Source: Bacteroides faecalis (GTDB taxonomy: Bacteria > Bacteroidota > Bacteroidia > Bacteroidales > Bacteroidaceae). Taken from it: a stretch of 64,000 nucleotides of DNA. Of the stretch, positions 18,998-28,906 are shown one piece after another. The stretch lies in NCBI RefSeq assembly GCF_003865075.1, contig NZ_BHWB01000003.1:310001-374000 (forward strand), written 5' to 3'. How positions within the stretch are numbered: the stretch's first letter is position 1; the number at the start of each line of letters is the position of its first letter. The notes under the pieces are model-generated. The model searched no databases. It was given only the letters and a program-made list of their open reading frames with translations, and was not told where the DNA came from. Made by a program: the position numbers and the translations under genes.

Positions 18998-20113
18998 ATG
19001 AACGGTTGTAAAACGGACGATATAAGTATAAGAGCATTAATCATTTTTCGGGAAACCAGCGACACGGATAACCTTTTTGCACCTATATTGTGCGAGGCTA
19101 TCCGGTTGACCGGCATTGATGTCCGATGTTCTACCGAAGAGTTTTGGGAGTCTGACACGACTTATGATATCATTCATTTTCAATGGCCCGAAGAAGTGGT
19201 AGGTTGGAACTGCAACGATCCTAACATTATTTCCCGTCTGAAAGAACGAATAGATTGGTGGCGTTCACAGGGAGCGCATTTTGTATACACTCGCCATAAT
19301 ATCTGTCCATCCTCTGCGAATGAAATCATTAGTCATGTTTATGAAATAATAGAAACAGAGAGTGACATTGTAGTACATATGGGACGCTACAGCCTTCATG
19401 AATTTACCCATGACCATCCCAATGACCGAAATGTCATTATCCCCCATCCTATTTACGAATATACATACCGGGAAGATATCAGTATAGAGCGGGCGCGTCA
19501 ATATCTCAAAATGCCACAAAATGCGTTTATCGTTACTGCATTCGGAAAATTCCGTAATAATAAAGAAAGACGCATGACACTGGATGCATTCCGCAAGTGG
19601 AATAAAAACAATAAGTTATTGGTAGCTCCCCGTTTCTATCCTTTTTCAAGAATCAAAAAGTACGGTCGCAATTTCCTGAAACGTTGGGCCTCCCGTATAG
19701 GTTACTATCTGCTAATACCTTTACTTAACCGATGGCTGAATATACATGCCGGAGCTGAAGACGAAATAATAGACAATTGCGATTTGCCGTACTATATTGC
19801 TGCCAGTGACATAGTGTTTATCCAACGGAAAGACGCATTAAACTCGGCTATGGTCCCGCTCGCTTTTTTATATCATAAGGTAGTAGTAGGGCCTAATGTG
19901 GGAAATATCGGTGAGTTGCTATATGAAACAAGTAATCCATCCTTCAATCCTGATGACCTGCCAAGTATCGTGAAAGCGTTGGAAAAAGGAAATTTGCAGA
20001 CTATCTGGTACAAAGGTGAAGGTAATTATTCGTACGCAATGGAACACATGAACATAAAAAAAATAGGAAAAGAGTACGCCCAGATTTACATGAACTTAAC
20101 AAACAATAAATAA
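18998..20113 (+). CDS. glycosyltransferase, GT-B fold
   Basis: 371 residues. The N-terminal domain has IIHFQWPEE and FVYTRHNICP, the latter typical of GT4-like enzymes that search for an acceptor. The middle FIVTAFGKFRNNKERR is the usual start of the C-terminal nucleotide-sugar domain. SDIVFIQRKDALNSAMVPLA takes the place of the E-x7-E motif, but without the second Glu in standard spacing, so it is a divergent member. It stands first after the decayed region and is followed 39 bp later by a GT2 gene. Confidence 0.8.
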   Translation: MNGCKTDDISIRALIIFRETSDTDNLFAPILCEAIRLTGIDVRCSTEEFWESDTTYDIIHFQWPEEVVGWNCNDPNIISRLKERIDWWRSQGAHFVYTRHNICPSSANEIISHVYEIIETESDIVVHMGRYSLHEFTHDHPNDRNVIIPHPIYEYTYREDISIERARQYLKMPQNAFIVTAFGKFRNNKERRMTLDAFRKWNKNNKLLVAPRFYPFSRIKKYGRNFLKRWASRIGYYLLIPLLNRWLNIHAGAEDEIIDNCDLPYYIAASDIVFIQRKDALNSAMVPLAFLYHKVVVGPNVGNIGELLYETSNPSFNPDDLPSIVKALEKGNLQTIWYKGEGNYSYAMEHMNIKKIGKEYAQIYMNLTNNK

Positions 20114-20152
20114 GCAGAAGCCATCTGAATGATGTGCAACTGATTAGTGAAA

Positions 20153-21112
20153 ATGGAAAGCAATAAAATCAAAGTCAGTATTATCATACCCGTTTATAAT
20201 ACTGAAAAATATATCCGTCAAACAGTGGAAAGTATCATGAGCCAGACACTGAAGGAACTTGAAATCATTATCATCAATGATGGTTCGACGGACGAAAGCC
20301 TGAAAATCGTAGAAAAACTTGCCTTACAAGACAATCGTATACAGACATATTCACAAGCCAATCAGGGAGTATCCGTAGCCCGTAACGAAGGTATCGCACG
20401 TGCCCAAGGAGAATATATCTATTTTATGGATAGCGATGACTTGCTCGATACGGACGCTCTTGAAATGTGCTGTCATAAATGTGAAGAAGAAGAATTGGAC
20501 TTTATCTTTTTTGATGCCCGTACTTTTCGAGAAGACAGTTTCACCAACACTCCCCAACTAAGTTATCAGCATACTGAAAAACTGGATGATAATAAAGTGT
20601 ACAGTGGTATCGAGGTGCTCAAAATGCAATTGCAGAACTATGTTTTTACCCCTTCTCCTTGTCTCAATGTCATCCGCAGACAGTTTCTTGCCAATTGTCA
20701 TCTACTGTTTTATCCGGGCATTGTGCATGAAGACCAATTATTCATGGTAAAACTTTACCTGCAAGCCCCCAAAGTAGCTTGTATTCGCCGAGCTTTTTTC
20801 CAACGTCGCCTACGAGAAAACTCTATAATGACAAGCAAATTTTCGTCCTATAATCTGAAAGGCTATCTTACCGTAACACATGAACTTCTGAACTTCAAAA
20901 AGCAAATTCAGAAGAAAGAAATTAAAGAAGTTATTGATCTGCACCTCTCACAAATGCTGAATGCTATCGCATGGCAAGCGCAAACACTTTCTCCGAGAAA
21001 ACGTTTACATTTAGTACTCCGCTTTATTTTTCAGTATAAGCGATATGTATCAACCAGAGGTATAGCTGTCTTATTATTCAAACCATTTATCAAGCAACAA
21101 TCTAACAAATAA
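20153..21112 (+). CDS. family 2 glycosyltransferase
   Basis: GT-A enzyme of 319 residues starting at ATG 20153 (MESNKIKVSIIIPVYN). Substrate motifs are IIINDGSTDES and NQGVSVARNEGI, and the metal-binding DSDD lies near residue 98 in YFMDSDDLL. HEDQLF near residue 195 contains the likely catalytic base (ED). The C-terminal 90 residues are helical and basic. The stop codon TAA shares its last base with the ATG of the flippase gene, so the two are translationally coupled. Confidence 0.93.
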   Translation: MESNKIKVSIIIPVYNTEKYIRQTVESIMSQTLKELEIIIINDGSTDESLKIVEKLALQDNRIQTYSQANQGVSVARNEGIARAQGEYIYFMDSDDLLDTDALEMCCHKCEEEELDFIFFDARTFREDSFTNTPQLSYQHTEKLDDNKVYSGIEVLKMQLQNYVFTPSPCLNVIRRQFLANCHLLFYPGIVHEDQLFMVKLYLQAPKVACIRRAFFQRRLRENSIMTSKFSSYNLKGYLTVTHELLNFKKQIQKKEIKEVIDLHLSQMLNAIAWQAQTLSPRKRLHLVLRFIFQYKRYVSTRGIAVLLFKPFIKQQSNK

Positions 21113-22566
21113 TGGCCAATAACATCAAGCAACAACTTTTTTCCGGTGTATTTTATACGGCTGTGGCCAAGTACAGTGGAATCATCATTTCACTCGTTGT
21201 AGCAGGCGTACTAGCACGTTTGCTTTCACCCGACGATTTCGGAATTGTAGCAATCGCCAGCGTCATTATCGCCTTTTTCAACCTTTTCACTGACATGGGG
21301 GTATCTGCCTCTATCGTGCAAAATAAATCATTGACAAAAGAAGAACTATCAGATATATTTTCGTTCACCGTATGGACGGGAATCGGAATCAGTATCTTAT
21401 TTTTCACCGCATCGTGGCTCATTGCTGACTATTACAAAAGTGATATTCTACGGACACTTTGTCAGCTACTGGCAGTCAATTTGTTTTTTGCTTCAGCGAA
21501 TATTGTTCCCGGGACGATGTTTTACCGGAATAAGGAGTTTAAATTCATCGCCATTCGGAGCTTTGTGATCCAAGTAGCAGGTGGCGCTGCCGCCGTAATT
21601 GCCGCTATCTATGGGGCAGGGCTCTATGCATTGATTATCAATCCGATATTATCTAGCATCCTGTTATTCGCCATTTCCTATCAGCGCTATCCCCAACGGC
21701 TACGTTTGACACTGGGAATGAAGGTGTTGCGGAAGATTTTCTCTTATTCCGCCTACCAATTCTTATTCAATATTATCAATTATTTCAGCCGTAACCTTGA
21801 TAAATTACTTATAGGAAAATATATGAATATGTCTGCTCTGGGTTATTACGAGAAATCCTACCGGCTCATGATGCTTCCGTTACAGAATATCACACAAGTG
21901 ATCACTCCTGTGATGCACCCGGTTTTCAGCGATTTTCAAAATGACAAAGAGCGTCTGGCATCCTCATACGAACGCATTGTACAGTTTTTGGCATTCATCG
22001 GTTTGCCATTGAGTATGCTGCTCTTTTTCACTGCTAAAGAAGTGACACTTATTATCTTCGGCGACCAATGGTTACCATCCGTTCCGGTATTCCAGATCTT
22101 ATCACTCTCGGTAGGTATTCAAATTATACTTTCTTCTTCCGGCTCCATTTTTCAGGCATCAGGAGACACACGAAGCTTGTTTATCTGCGGAGTATTTTCG
22201 TCTATACTCAACGTGACAGGGATCTTGCTCGGAATCTTCTACTTCGGTACATTGACGGCAGTTGCCACTTGTATTACCGTCACATTTACAATCAACTTTG
22301 CACAATGCTTTTGGCAGATGTACCGAATTACCTTCCAAAGAAGCTTCTGGCAGTTCGTACGGCAACTCTTTTCGCCAATAGTAATCAGTTTATTAGTTGC
22401 GGCCTGCCTCTTGCCTCTAAATTATGCAATGGAAGGAATGAACATTTTTGTTACACTGATCGTGAAAAGTATAATTAGTTTTATTATCTTTGGAGAATAT
22501 ATACAATTGACGCATACTTATGACATTATAGGTAAAGCGAAAAGCATTTTGAAGAAAAAGAAATGA
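21112..22566 (+). CDS. Wzx-like lipid-linked oligosaccharide flippase
   Basis: 484 residues with about 12-14 hydrophobic helices. This is a MOP-superfamily polysaccharide transport protein that turns undecaprenyl-linked repeat units from the inner to the outer leaflet. The N-terminus SGVFYTAVAKYSGIIISLVVAGVLARLL and LSPDDFGIVAIASV are family hallmarks, as is NLDKLLIGKYM near residue 225. With the Wzy-like and Wzz-like genes it completes the core of a Wzx/Wzy pathway. It starts one base into the previous stop codon. Confidence 0.93.
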   Translation: MANNIKQQLFSGVFYTAVAKYSGIIISLVVAGVLARLLSPDDFGIVAIASVIIAFFNLFTDMGVSASIVQNKSLTKEELSDIFSFTVWTGIGISILFFTASWLIADYYKSDILRTLCQLLAVNLFFASANIVPGTMFYRNKEFKFIAIRSFVIQVAGGAAAVIAAIYGAGLYALIINPILSSILLFAISYQRYPQRLRLTLGMKVLRKIFSYSAYQFLFNIINYFSRNLDKLLIGKYMNMSALGYYEKSYRLMMLPLQNITQVITPVMHPVFSDFQNDKERLASSYERIVQFLAFIGLPLSMLLFFTAKEVTLIIFGDQWLPSVPVFQILSLSVGIQIILSSSGSIFQASGDTRSLFICGVFSSILNVTGILLGIFYFGTLTAVATCITVTFTINFAQCFWQMYRITFQRSFWQFVRQLFSPIVISLLVAACLLPLNYAMEGMNIFVTLIVKSIISFIIFGEYIQLTHTYDIIGKAKSILKKKK

Positions 22567-22595
22567 TCTCATAATCAACAAAGGCAAACAAACAA

Positions 22596-23726
22596 ATGAA
22601 AGCAATCTTCCTCATATTCCACGGTTTCGAAGAATCCAACGGAATCAGTAAGAAAATACGCTATCAAGTAAAAGCGCTTAAAGAGTGTGGAGTGGATGTA
22701 CGTATCTGTTGGCTGGACGATACGGATAACCGGAAGCGCCGAATGGTGGACGATCTGGTTATAGAAAACTATGGAAATGGGATTAAAGGAAAAATACGGA
22801 AGCGTACCAATCTAGATTGTGTCTACCGATATGCAATGAAAGAAGGGATAGAAGTAGTCTATGTACGGTCGGACCATAATACGACTCCCTTCTTGATCAA
22901 CCTTTACCGAAAGCTACGAAAAAAAGGAATAAAAATTGCTTTAGAAATACCAACTTATCCCTATGATCAAGAATATAAAGGGTTATCTTTTGGTTATCAA
23001 CGAGTGCTGTGGATCGATAAATGTCTCAGGCACTTCATGGCTCATTATATAAATAAAATCGTTACTTTTTCCAATGATTCTTTTATTTTTGGGCGGCCCA
23101 CTATTCAAATTTCCAATGGTATTGACTTTGACGTTGTTCCCTTAAAAAAACAACTACCGCACCCTTCCGAAAATGAGCTGCATCTAATAGCAGTTGCTAC
23201 TATTCATCCCTGGCATGGTTTTGACCGCGCCATCTGTGGCTTGGCTGAATATTATCAGAGTAATGTTAATGCTACGCCCCCTCTCCGAGTATTTTTGCAC
23301 ATCGTAGGTGAAGGAGTGCCCGAAGTAGTAAGTAACTACCATCGTCTCACAAACGAAAATAATCTGCAAGAGTATGTTATTTTTCACGGTCCCCTGTTCG
23401 GTGGAGCTTTGAATGCTGTTTTCGACCAATGTGAGCTGGGAATCGGTAGTCTTGCAAGACACCGAAGCGGGATCACTCACTTACGTTCCCTAAAAAACAG
23501 GGAGTATGCTGCACGAGGTATCCCGTTTGCTTACTCCGAAATAGATGATGATTTTGAAGGAATGCCATATATACTCAAAATAAAACCAGATGAATCACCT
23601 CTTAACATAGCACAAATCATCCGTTTCCAACAAACAGTATCGATACCGCCGCACGAGATCAGGCAATCTATCGAACAGAGTCTATCATGGAAAGTACAAA
23701 TGAATAAAGTTATAGACAGCCTATGA
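22596..23726 (+). CDS. GT-B glycosyltransferase (family 4-like)
   Basis: 376 residues beginning MKAIFLIFHGFEESNGISKKIRYQ. The first 180 residues form the acceptor domain (YVRSDHNTTPFLINLYRKL). The donor domain starts near LIAVATIHPWHGFDRAI. GIGSLARHRSGITHLRSLKNREYAARGIPF stands at the nucleotide-binding end. This Lys/Arg-rich element is seen in some capsular GT4 enzymes. The stop overlaps the next ATG by four bases. Confidence 0.85.
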   Translation: MKAIFLIFHGFEESNGISKKIRYQVKALKECGVDVRICWLDDTDNRKRRMVDDLVIENYGNGIKGKIRKRTNLDCVYRYAMKEGIEVVYVRSDHNTTPFLINLYRKLRKKGIKIALEIPTYPYDQEYKGLSFGYQRVLWIDKCLRHFMAHYINKIVTFSNDSFIFGRPTIQISNGIDFDVVPLKKQLPHPSENELHLIAVATIHPWHGFDRAICGLAEYYQSNVNATPPLRVFLHIVGEGVPEVVSNYHRLTNENNLQEYVIFHGPLFGGALNAVFDQCELGIGSLARHRSGITHLRSLKNREYAARGIPFAYSEIDDDFEGMPYILKIKPDESPLNIAQIIRFQQTVSIPPHEIRQSIEQSLSWKVQMNKVIDSL

Positions 23727-24874
23727 ATAATTCAACCATTAAAATAGTATATTGCACCGATGACCTGTATGGTCCCGGAGGTATGCAGCGGGTACTGTCT
23801 TTGAAAGCCAGTTATCTGGCAGACGTATTAGGATATGATGTTACGATATGTCTGACAGAGGAAAAGGGACGTCCCCTCTTCTATCCCTTATCTTCCAAAG
23901 TACACGTAGTCAATTTTGACATCAACTTTTACCGGATGTACGACCATACACCGTTCCCATTAAAGGTTTTGAAATATAAACTTTATATGAGACGATATAA
24001 AAAGATGCTTTCACAAAAGCTGATGGAATTAAGACCGGATATCACTGTTTCCCTACTTAGAAAAGACATAAACTTTATCAACTCCATTAAGGACGGAAGC
24101 AAGAAAATAGGAGAAATACATTTCGATAAAAGTAATTACCGGATTTTCAACGGTCCGTTACCAGCTTTTATCTGCAATATGATCTCGCACCAATGGATGA
24201 AACAACTCATCAAGCAACTCAGAAAATTGGATACATTTGTCGTACTAACCAATGAAGACTTGGAAAATTGGACTGAACTGAACAACGTAATCTGTATCCA
24301 CAATCCGGTTTCATTTGATAATATACCTGTACATTCCTCTTCGACCAGCAAACAAGTGATAGCTATCGGCAGATATACCTATCAAAAAGGAATTGATTTG
24401 CTTTTACAAGCTTGGCAAAAAGTAAGCCAACGCCATCCGGATTGGAAGCTACAAGTTTTTGGTGATGGGGCACGGGAGTCATACTTACAATTAGCGGAAG
24501 ATTTAAATATAAACCACTCTTGCCATCTCAATCCTCCGACAAACAATATAACCGACAAACTGATCGAAAGTTCGATATTCGTTCTTTCGTCAAGATATGA
24601 AGGAATGCCAATGGTACTAGGCGAAGCTATGGCACACGGTTTACCTCCAGTGGCTTTTACCTGCCCCTGCGGTCCACGTGACATCATAATGGATGGAGAG
24701 GATGGGTTACTTGTTGAAAATGGGAATATCGATCAGTTAGCAGAAAAGATATGTTATCTCATCGAGCACGAAGATATCCGGAAAGAAATGGGGAAGAATG
24801 CCACACAGAATATCAAACGTTTCTACATTAAAAATATTATACCATATTGGGATGAACTCTTTAAAAAACAGTAA
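23723..24874 (+). CDS. GT4 glycosyltransferase, paralogue of the 26840-28003 gene
   Basis: 383 residues, standard two-domain GT4. GGMQRVLSLKASYLADVLG is the acceptor-side loop; AIGRYTYQKGIDLLLQAWQKV opens the donor domain; SSRYEGMPMVLGEAMAHGLPPVAF holds the E-x7-E nucleotide-sugar motif. Nearly the same order and wording (CGPRDII, EDGLLVENGNI) occurs in the gene at 26840-28003, so the pair is a local duplication that diverged. It starts ATGA over the stop of the preceding gene. Confidence 0.93.
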   Translation: MNNSTIKIVYCTDDLYGPGGMQRVLSLKASYLADVLGYDVTICLTEEKGRPLFYPLSSKVHVVNFDINFYRMYDHTPFPLKVLKYKLYMRRYKKMLSQKLMELRPDITVSLLRKDINFINSIKDGSKKIGEIHFDKSNYRIFNGPLPAFICNMISHQWMKQLIKQLRKLDTFVVLTNEDLENWTELNNVICIHNPVSFDNIPVHSSSTSKQVIAIGRYTYQKGIDLLLQAWQKVSQRHPDWKLQVFGDGARESYLQLAEDLNINHSCHLNPPTNNITDKLIESSIFVLSSRYEGMPMVLGEAMAHGLPPVAFTCPCGPRDIIMDGEDGLLVENGNIDQLAEKICYLIEHEDIRKEMGKNATQNIKRFYIKNIIPYWDELFKKQ

Positions 24875-24875
24875 G

Positions 24876-25787
24876 ATGAACGTTCGGCAACTCATACAAA
24901 CACTTCGCTACAAGTTAAAATATGGCAGCACAGTAGAGTGGTATAACTTTTGGTATATCATTTTGCGAAAACGGCAAAATATCATTCCTAAAGTTACTTC
25001 TATCGACGAAACAATTAAGAAAATTATTACAAGCCATTGTTCAGTCAGCCGCTTTGGCGACGGAGAGCTTTTGCTCACTAATCCGAACAAAGAAATTGGC
25101 TTCCAGAAAGGAAATCAGCAGTTGGCTCAGAGATTGAAAGAAGTGCTAACGAGCCATGAAGAAGGGCACATTGTATGTATATCTGATGTTTTTGAGAACT
25201 TATACCGTTACAATCGGAAAAGCCGCCGGTTCTGGAGAACTCATTTTTTCCTGTACGGTTCCTACTGGGATGAGTTCCTCACTCCCGGACAAACTTACTA
25301 TAATACCTTTGTCACACGTCCTTATATGGATTTCGCACAAAAAGAGGATTCTGCACGTTGGTTTCGTGCTATGAAAGGCATTTGGAATGACAGAGATATC
25401 GTTTTCATTGAAGGGGAAAAAAGTCGGTTGGGAGTCGGTAATAATCTGTTTGACAATGTTCGGAGTATCCGCCGGATTCTTTGTCCGACAAAAGATGCAT
25501 TCGACCGTTACGATAAAATCCTGAAAGAAGCCAGAAAGTTGGAAAAGGGGGTTCTTTTTCTTATCGCTCTAGGTCCCACAGCTACAGTATTGGCGTACGA
25601 TCTGTCGCGAGCTGGCTATCAGGCAATTGATGCGGGACACGTAGATGTAGAATACGAATGGTGGCGAATGAGAGCCAAAAGAAAAGTGAAACTGGAACGA
25701 AAATACGTGAACGAGGCTGCCGACGGAAAGCAGGTTGCCGACGCAGGTGAAGAATATAGCAAACAAATTATTGCTAAAATAAGCTGA
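24876..25787 (+). CDS. GT-D fold glycosyltransferase (DUF1792 family)
   Basis: 303 residues from ATG 24876; the open frame upstream overlaps the previous gene and is not used. DUF1792 enzymes have the rare GT-D fold; the founding member is a streptococcal glucosyltransferase that extends an O-glycan on a serine-rich adhesin. Family marks here are VSRFGDGELLL near residue 55 (Asp-Gly-Glu), NTFVTRPYMD, FIEGEKSRLGVGNNLFDN and GHVDVEYEWW. In the context of a polysaccharide locus the natural reading is transfer of a hexose onto a lipid-linked oligosaccharide, but the donor is unknown. Confidence 0.88.
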   Translation: MNVRQLIQTLRYKLKYGSTVEWYNFWYIILRKRQNIIPKVTSIDETIKKIITSHCSVSRFGDGELLLTNPNKEIGFQKGNQQLAQRLKEVLTSHEEGHIVCISDVFENLYRYNRKSRRFWRTHFFLYGSYWDEFLTPGQTYYNTFVTRPYMDFAQKEDSARWFRAMKGIWNDRDIVFIEGEKSRLGVGNNLFDNVRSIRRILCPTKDAFDRYDKILKEARKLEKGVLFLIALGPTATVLAYDLSRAGYQAIDAGHVDVEYEWWRMRAKRKVKLERKYVNEAADGKQVADAGEEYSKQIIAKIS

Positions 25788-25789
25788 GT

Positions 25790-26839
25790 ATGAAGTATTT
25801 TGTAACGATTGCCATCCCGCTATACAACGCCGGTAAATATATTAATGAAACAATGGAGTCTGCCCTGAACCAGACTTTTCAGGAGATAGAATTCCTTATC
25901 ATTAATGACCGAGGAACGGACGACTCCGTAAAAATGATCCGGCAGTTACAGGAAAATCATTTACGGGGAAAAGATATACGTATTGTATCGCATGACCACA
26001 ATTTGGGAGTAGCTGCCGCCAGAAACACAGCTATTAACAAAGCACAAGGAGACTATCTTTTCTTTCTGGATAGCGATGATCTTATCACGCCTGATTGTAT
26101 TGAAATACTCTATAAGACTGCCACCAAGGAAAAGGCGGAATTAACCTATGCATCTTATCGGGAAGAATGGGAAAACAAGAAAAAATGCGGAACGGATTTT
26201 ATATTATCAGACATGAGGTTCGACGGTGAAGACCAATTAGCCCAATTTGCCAATCAGAACTTATATCGTACACTACGCTCCTTTACGTGGAATGTACTGT
26301 ATGACTTATCCTTCCTTCGTAGTACGCACGTTAAGTTCCAGTCGGTCACTATTTGGGAAGATCTGCTTTTCTACTATGATCTTATCCCTTTAGTGAAGAA
26401 AGCTGTTCTGATAAAAGATATTACTTACATATATATCAAACGGGAAGGCTCTCTCTCAAATTATCAGCCCCGTACAGAGATTCCACGAGAAGAAATCAGA
26501 GAACATATACAGATCAGAGAGTATTGCAAAGAGAGATGTAAGCAATTGACTGGTAAACCATATTTTGACAATCTGGTAACAAAAACGATGAAGCTTTGTG
26601 TAGATACTGCCGCCGTTGCCATAGAAAAACGTAAGATGTTTGTTCCCCGACTGGAGACTTCGGAGATCAAAAAATTATTGAAACATCCTCTGAGTTACTC
26701 TGATATCCGTAAACTCAAAAATTATCGAACGTTTAATACACTAACATATATCTTAAATTTACTGCCGGGTTGGATGATTACTTTTTTACTGGCAACTTAT
26801 ATTCGTACACTAAAGACGTATAGAAAACATAAAAATTAA
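25790..26839 (+). CDS. family 2 glycosyltransferase
   Basis: 349 residues, GT-A. Motifs are VTIAIPLYNAGKYI at the start, FLIINDRGTDDS, NLGVAAARNTAI, and the metal site DSDD in FFLDSDDLI near residue 96. IWEDLLFYY near residue 185 supplies the acidic catalytic pair. It begins 2 bp after the GT-D gene and is followed at once by the GT4 gene (no gap), so it is in a tightly packed operon. Confidence 0.92.
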   Translation: MKYFVTIAIPLYNAGKYINETMESALNQTFQEIEFLIINDRGTDDSVKMIRQLQENHLRGKDIRIVSHDHNLGVAAARNTAINKAQGDYLFFLDSDDLITPDCIEILYKTATKEKAELTYASYREEWENKKKCGTDFILSDMRFDGEDQLAQFANQNLYRTLRSFTWNVLYDLSFLRSTHVKFQSVTIWEDLLFYYDLIPLVKKAVLIKDITYIYIKREGSLSNYQPRTEIPREEIREHIQIREYCKERCKQLTGKPYFDNLVTKTMKLCVDTAAVAIEKRKMFVPRLETSEIKKLLKHPLSYSDIRKLKNYRTFNTLTYILNLLPGWMITFLLATYIRTLKTYRKHKN

Positions 26840-28003
26840 ATGCATATTATGAGAATCGTATACATATTTCAATCATTGGCAAAAACGGCAGGTACAGAGC
26901 GTATCCTAACGGACAAGATGAATTATTTCGCAGAACACACTTCGAACGAAATTACTCTTATCACTTGTGAACAGGGAGATCATCCCCACCCTTTTCCTCT
27001 TTCACCCAAAGTGAAACATATCGATTTAAACGTACGTTTTTTCACTTTGTCCCGCTATGGTCGAATCAAGCACAGATTCATAGAGCTCATTATGAAGCAC
27101 GAATATAAGAAGCGGCTGAAAAAATGCTTAAAACAAATTCAACCGAATGTTATATGCTGCACTACTTATGCTTTATTTGAAATAAGCGCTGTGATCCGTT
27201 TAGCTAATGGAGCAGTTAGTGTTGTTGAAGCTCACACAGCCAAAGAATCTAACGAGAAACAACAAAATTTTCCTCCTAATAGTATTCGCAGATTTATTGC
27301 AAAGTTGTATGATAACCATGTCTATAGAACGATCAGTAAATGTCAGGTGTTGGTTGCTCTTACATCCGGAGATGCAGAGAATTGGAAGAACGTAAAACAA
27401 GCAGTAGTCATCCCCAATATGCTGGGGCATTACCCCATAGAACTCAAGCCATATCCTAAGACAAACAGAGTGATTACTGTAGGGAGACTCACCAAACAAA
27501 AGGGGTATGATCTCTTGATTGATGCTTGGAAAATTGTACATGAGCATCACCCGGAGTGGCATCTGGATATTTATGGAACAGGAGAAGATAAAGAAAAACT
27601 GACTCACCAAGTCTCACAACACAACCTCAATGAGGTGATTCACTTTCATGCTCCTACGCTACAGATTTTTGATAAATATATGGAGAGTGACTTTTATGTT
27701 ATGAGTTCCCGCTGGGAAGGTTTCAGTCTTGTATTGATTGAAGCGATGTCATGCGGTCTGCCCTGCGTTTCGTTTAATTGCCCACATGGACCGGAAGACA
27801 TTATCAAAAATGAGGAGGATGGTTTGATCGTGGAGAACGGAAACATAGAGCTATTTGCCGAGAAGATCAATTATATGATAGTACAGAAAAATGTTCGTAA
27901 AGAAATGGGACGTAAGGCAAGAGAAAATATAAAACGTTATCTACCTGAAAACATTATGCCCCAATGGCAACAATTATTCGAATCACTAACCAACAATAAG
28001 TAA
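26840..28003 (+). CDS. GT4 glycosyltransferase, paralogue of the 23723-24874 gene
   Basis: 387 residues. TAGTERILTDKMNYFAEH, TVGRLTKQKGYDLLIDAWKIV, and SSRWEGFSLVLIEAMSCGLPCVSF (E-x7-E) mark it as GT4. It shares long blocks with the 23723 gene, including GPEDIIKNEEDGLIVENGNI. A conserved tail (NIKRYLPENIMPQW against NIKRFYIKNIIPYW) shows common descent. The enzymes probably add the same or similar sugars at different points of the repeat unit. ATG follows the previous stop directly. Confidence 0.93.
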   Translation: MHIMRIVYIFQSLAKTAGTERILTDKMNYFAEHTSNEITLITCEQGDHPHPFPLSPKVKHIDLNVRFFTLSRYGRIKHRFIELIMKHEYKKRLKKCLKQIQPNVICCTTYALFEISAVIRLANGAVSVVEAHTAKESNEKQQNFPPNSIRRFIAKLYDNHVYRTISKCQVLVALTSGDAENWKNVKQAVVIPNMLGHYPIELKPYPKTNRVITVGRLTKQKGYDLLIDAWKIVHEHHPEWHLDIYGTGEDKEKLTHQVSQHNLNEVIHFHAPTLQIFDKYMESDFYVMSSRWEGFSLVLIEAMSCGLPCVSFNCPHGPEDIIKNEEDGLIVENGNIELFAEKINYMIVQKNVRKEMGRKARENIKRYLPENIMPQWQQLFESLTNNK

Positions 28004-28006
28004 TGT

Positions 28007-28858
28007 ATGACTAAGTGGTATGAGCCTTATATGGAGGTATATGAAAAGCCGTTTGCGGACGCTCCGAAAAGCGTGATTGATAAGGTGCGCGGGAATCTGC
28101 AAAAGTTACAAAGCGAATCTCCATTTGTTACTATATCTATAATAGGATATAATGAAGAAAAGCATCTGTTGGCCTGTCTCTGGTCATTAAGTGAAATGAA
28201 ATGTAAGTATCCAGTAGAAATTATTGGAGTAGATAATGATTCAAAAGATCGTACAACTGAGGTGTTTGAAACGTGTGGCATACCTTATTATACGGAACTT
28301 CAACATAGCTGTGGCTTTGCCCGTTCTTGTGGTCTTAATCATGCACGTGGAAAATATCATATAAACATTGATTCAGATACTATGTATCCACCTCATTATG
28401 TAGAGACTATGATTGACGTACTTGAACAACCCGGAGTTGTTGCAGTAAGTGCATTGTGGAGTTATGTTCCCGACAAATCTCACTCTAAATTGGGATTAGC
28501 TTCTTATGAAACTGCTCGTGACATGTATTTATGGTTACAATCTTTCAAGCGTCCGGAGCTAAGTGTACGAGGATTGGTTTTTGCTTATCGTACAGACTAC
28601 GCTCGAGAAGTGGGTATCCGTACGGATATCAAACGTGGTGAGGATGGGTATCTGGCACTGCAACTGAAAGCATATGGAAAAATCGTTTTTGTACGTAACA
28701 GGAAAGCTCGTGCTATTACCGGATATGGAACAGTCGGTGTAGATGGTACATTACTCAATAGTTTCCGGGTACGCGTTATCAAAGCGATAAAGGGGATGAC
28801 CGGATTGTTTACTAAAAAGTTGGAATATAAGGACGAAGAATCTAATCTGATAAAATAG
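28007..28858 (+). CDS. family 2 glycosyltransferase (small)
   Basis: 283 residues. FVTISIIGYNEEKHLLACLWSL is the GT-A start, IIGVDNDSKDRT the nucleotide-sugar loop, and IDSDTMYPPHYVE the DxD-like metal motif near residue 122. RGEDGYLALQLKAYG is the acceptor-site acidic element. It lacks membrane helices. It lies between the GT4 gene and the frameshifted GT2 gene. Confidence 0.9.
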   Translation: MTKWYEPYMEVYEKPFADAPKSVIDKVRGNLQKLQSESPFVTISIIGYNEEKHLLACLWSLSEMKCKYPVEIIGVDNDSKDRTTEVFETCGIPYYTELQHSCGFARSCGLNHARGKYHINIDSDTMYPPHYVETMIDVLEQPGVVAVSALWSYVPDKSHSKLGLASYETARDMYLWLQSFKRPELSVRGLVFAYRTDYAREVGIRTDIKRGEDGYLALQLKAYGKIVFVRNRKARAITGYGTVGVDGTLLNSFRVRVIKAIKGMTGLFTKKLEYKDEESNLIK

Positions 28859-28906
28859 TAATTGAAAAGCGGATTAAATAATAAGACACATGATATTAAA
28901 TTATAT

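Noticed and set aside
28862..28906. Upstream TTG extension of the frameshifted GT2 gene
   Set aside because: The first ATG codons (28907, 28913) precede the membrane helix as in relatives; the extension is not hydrophobic or conserved-looking.
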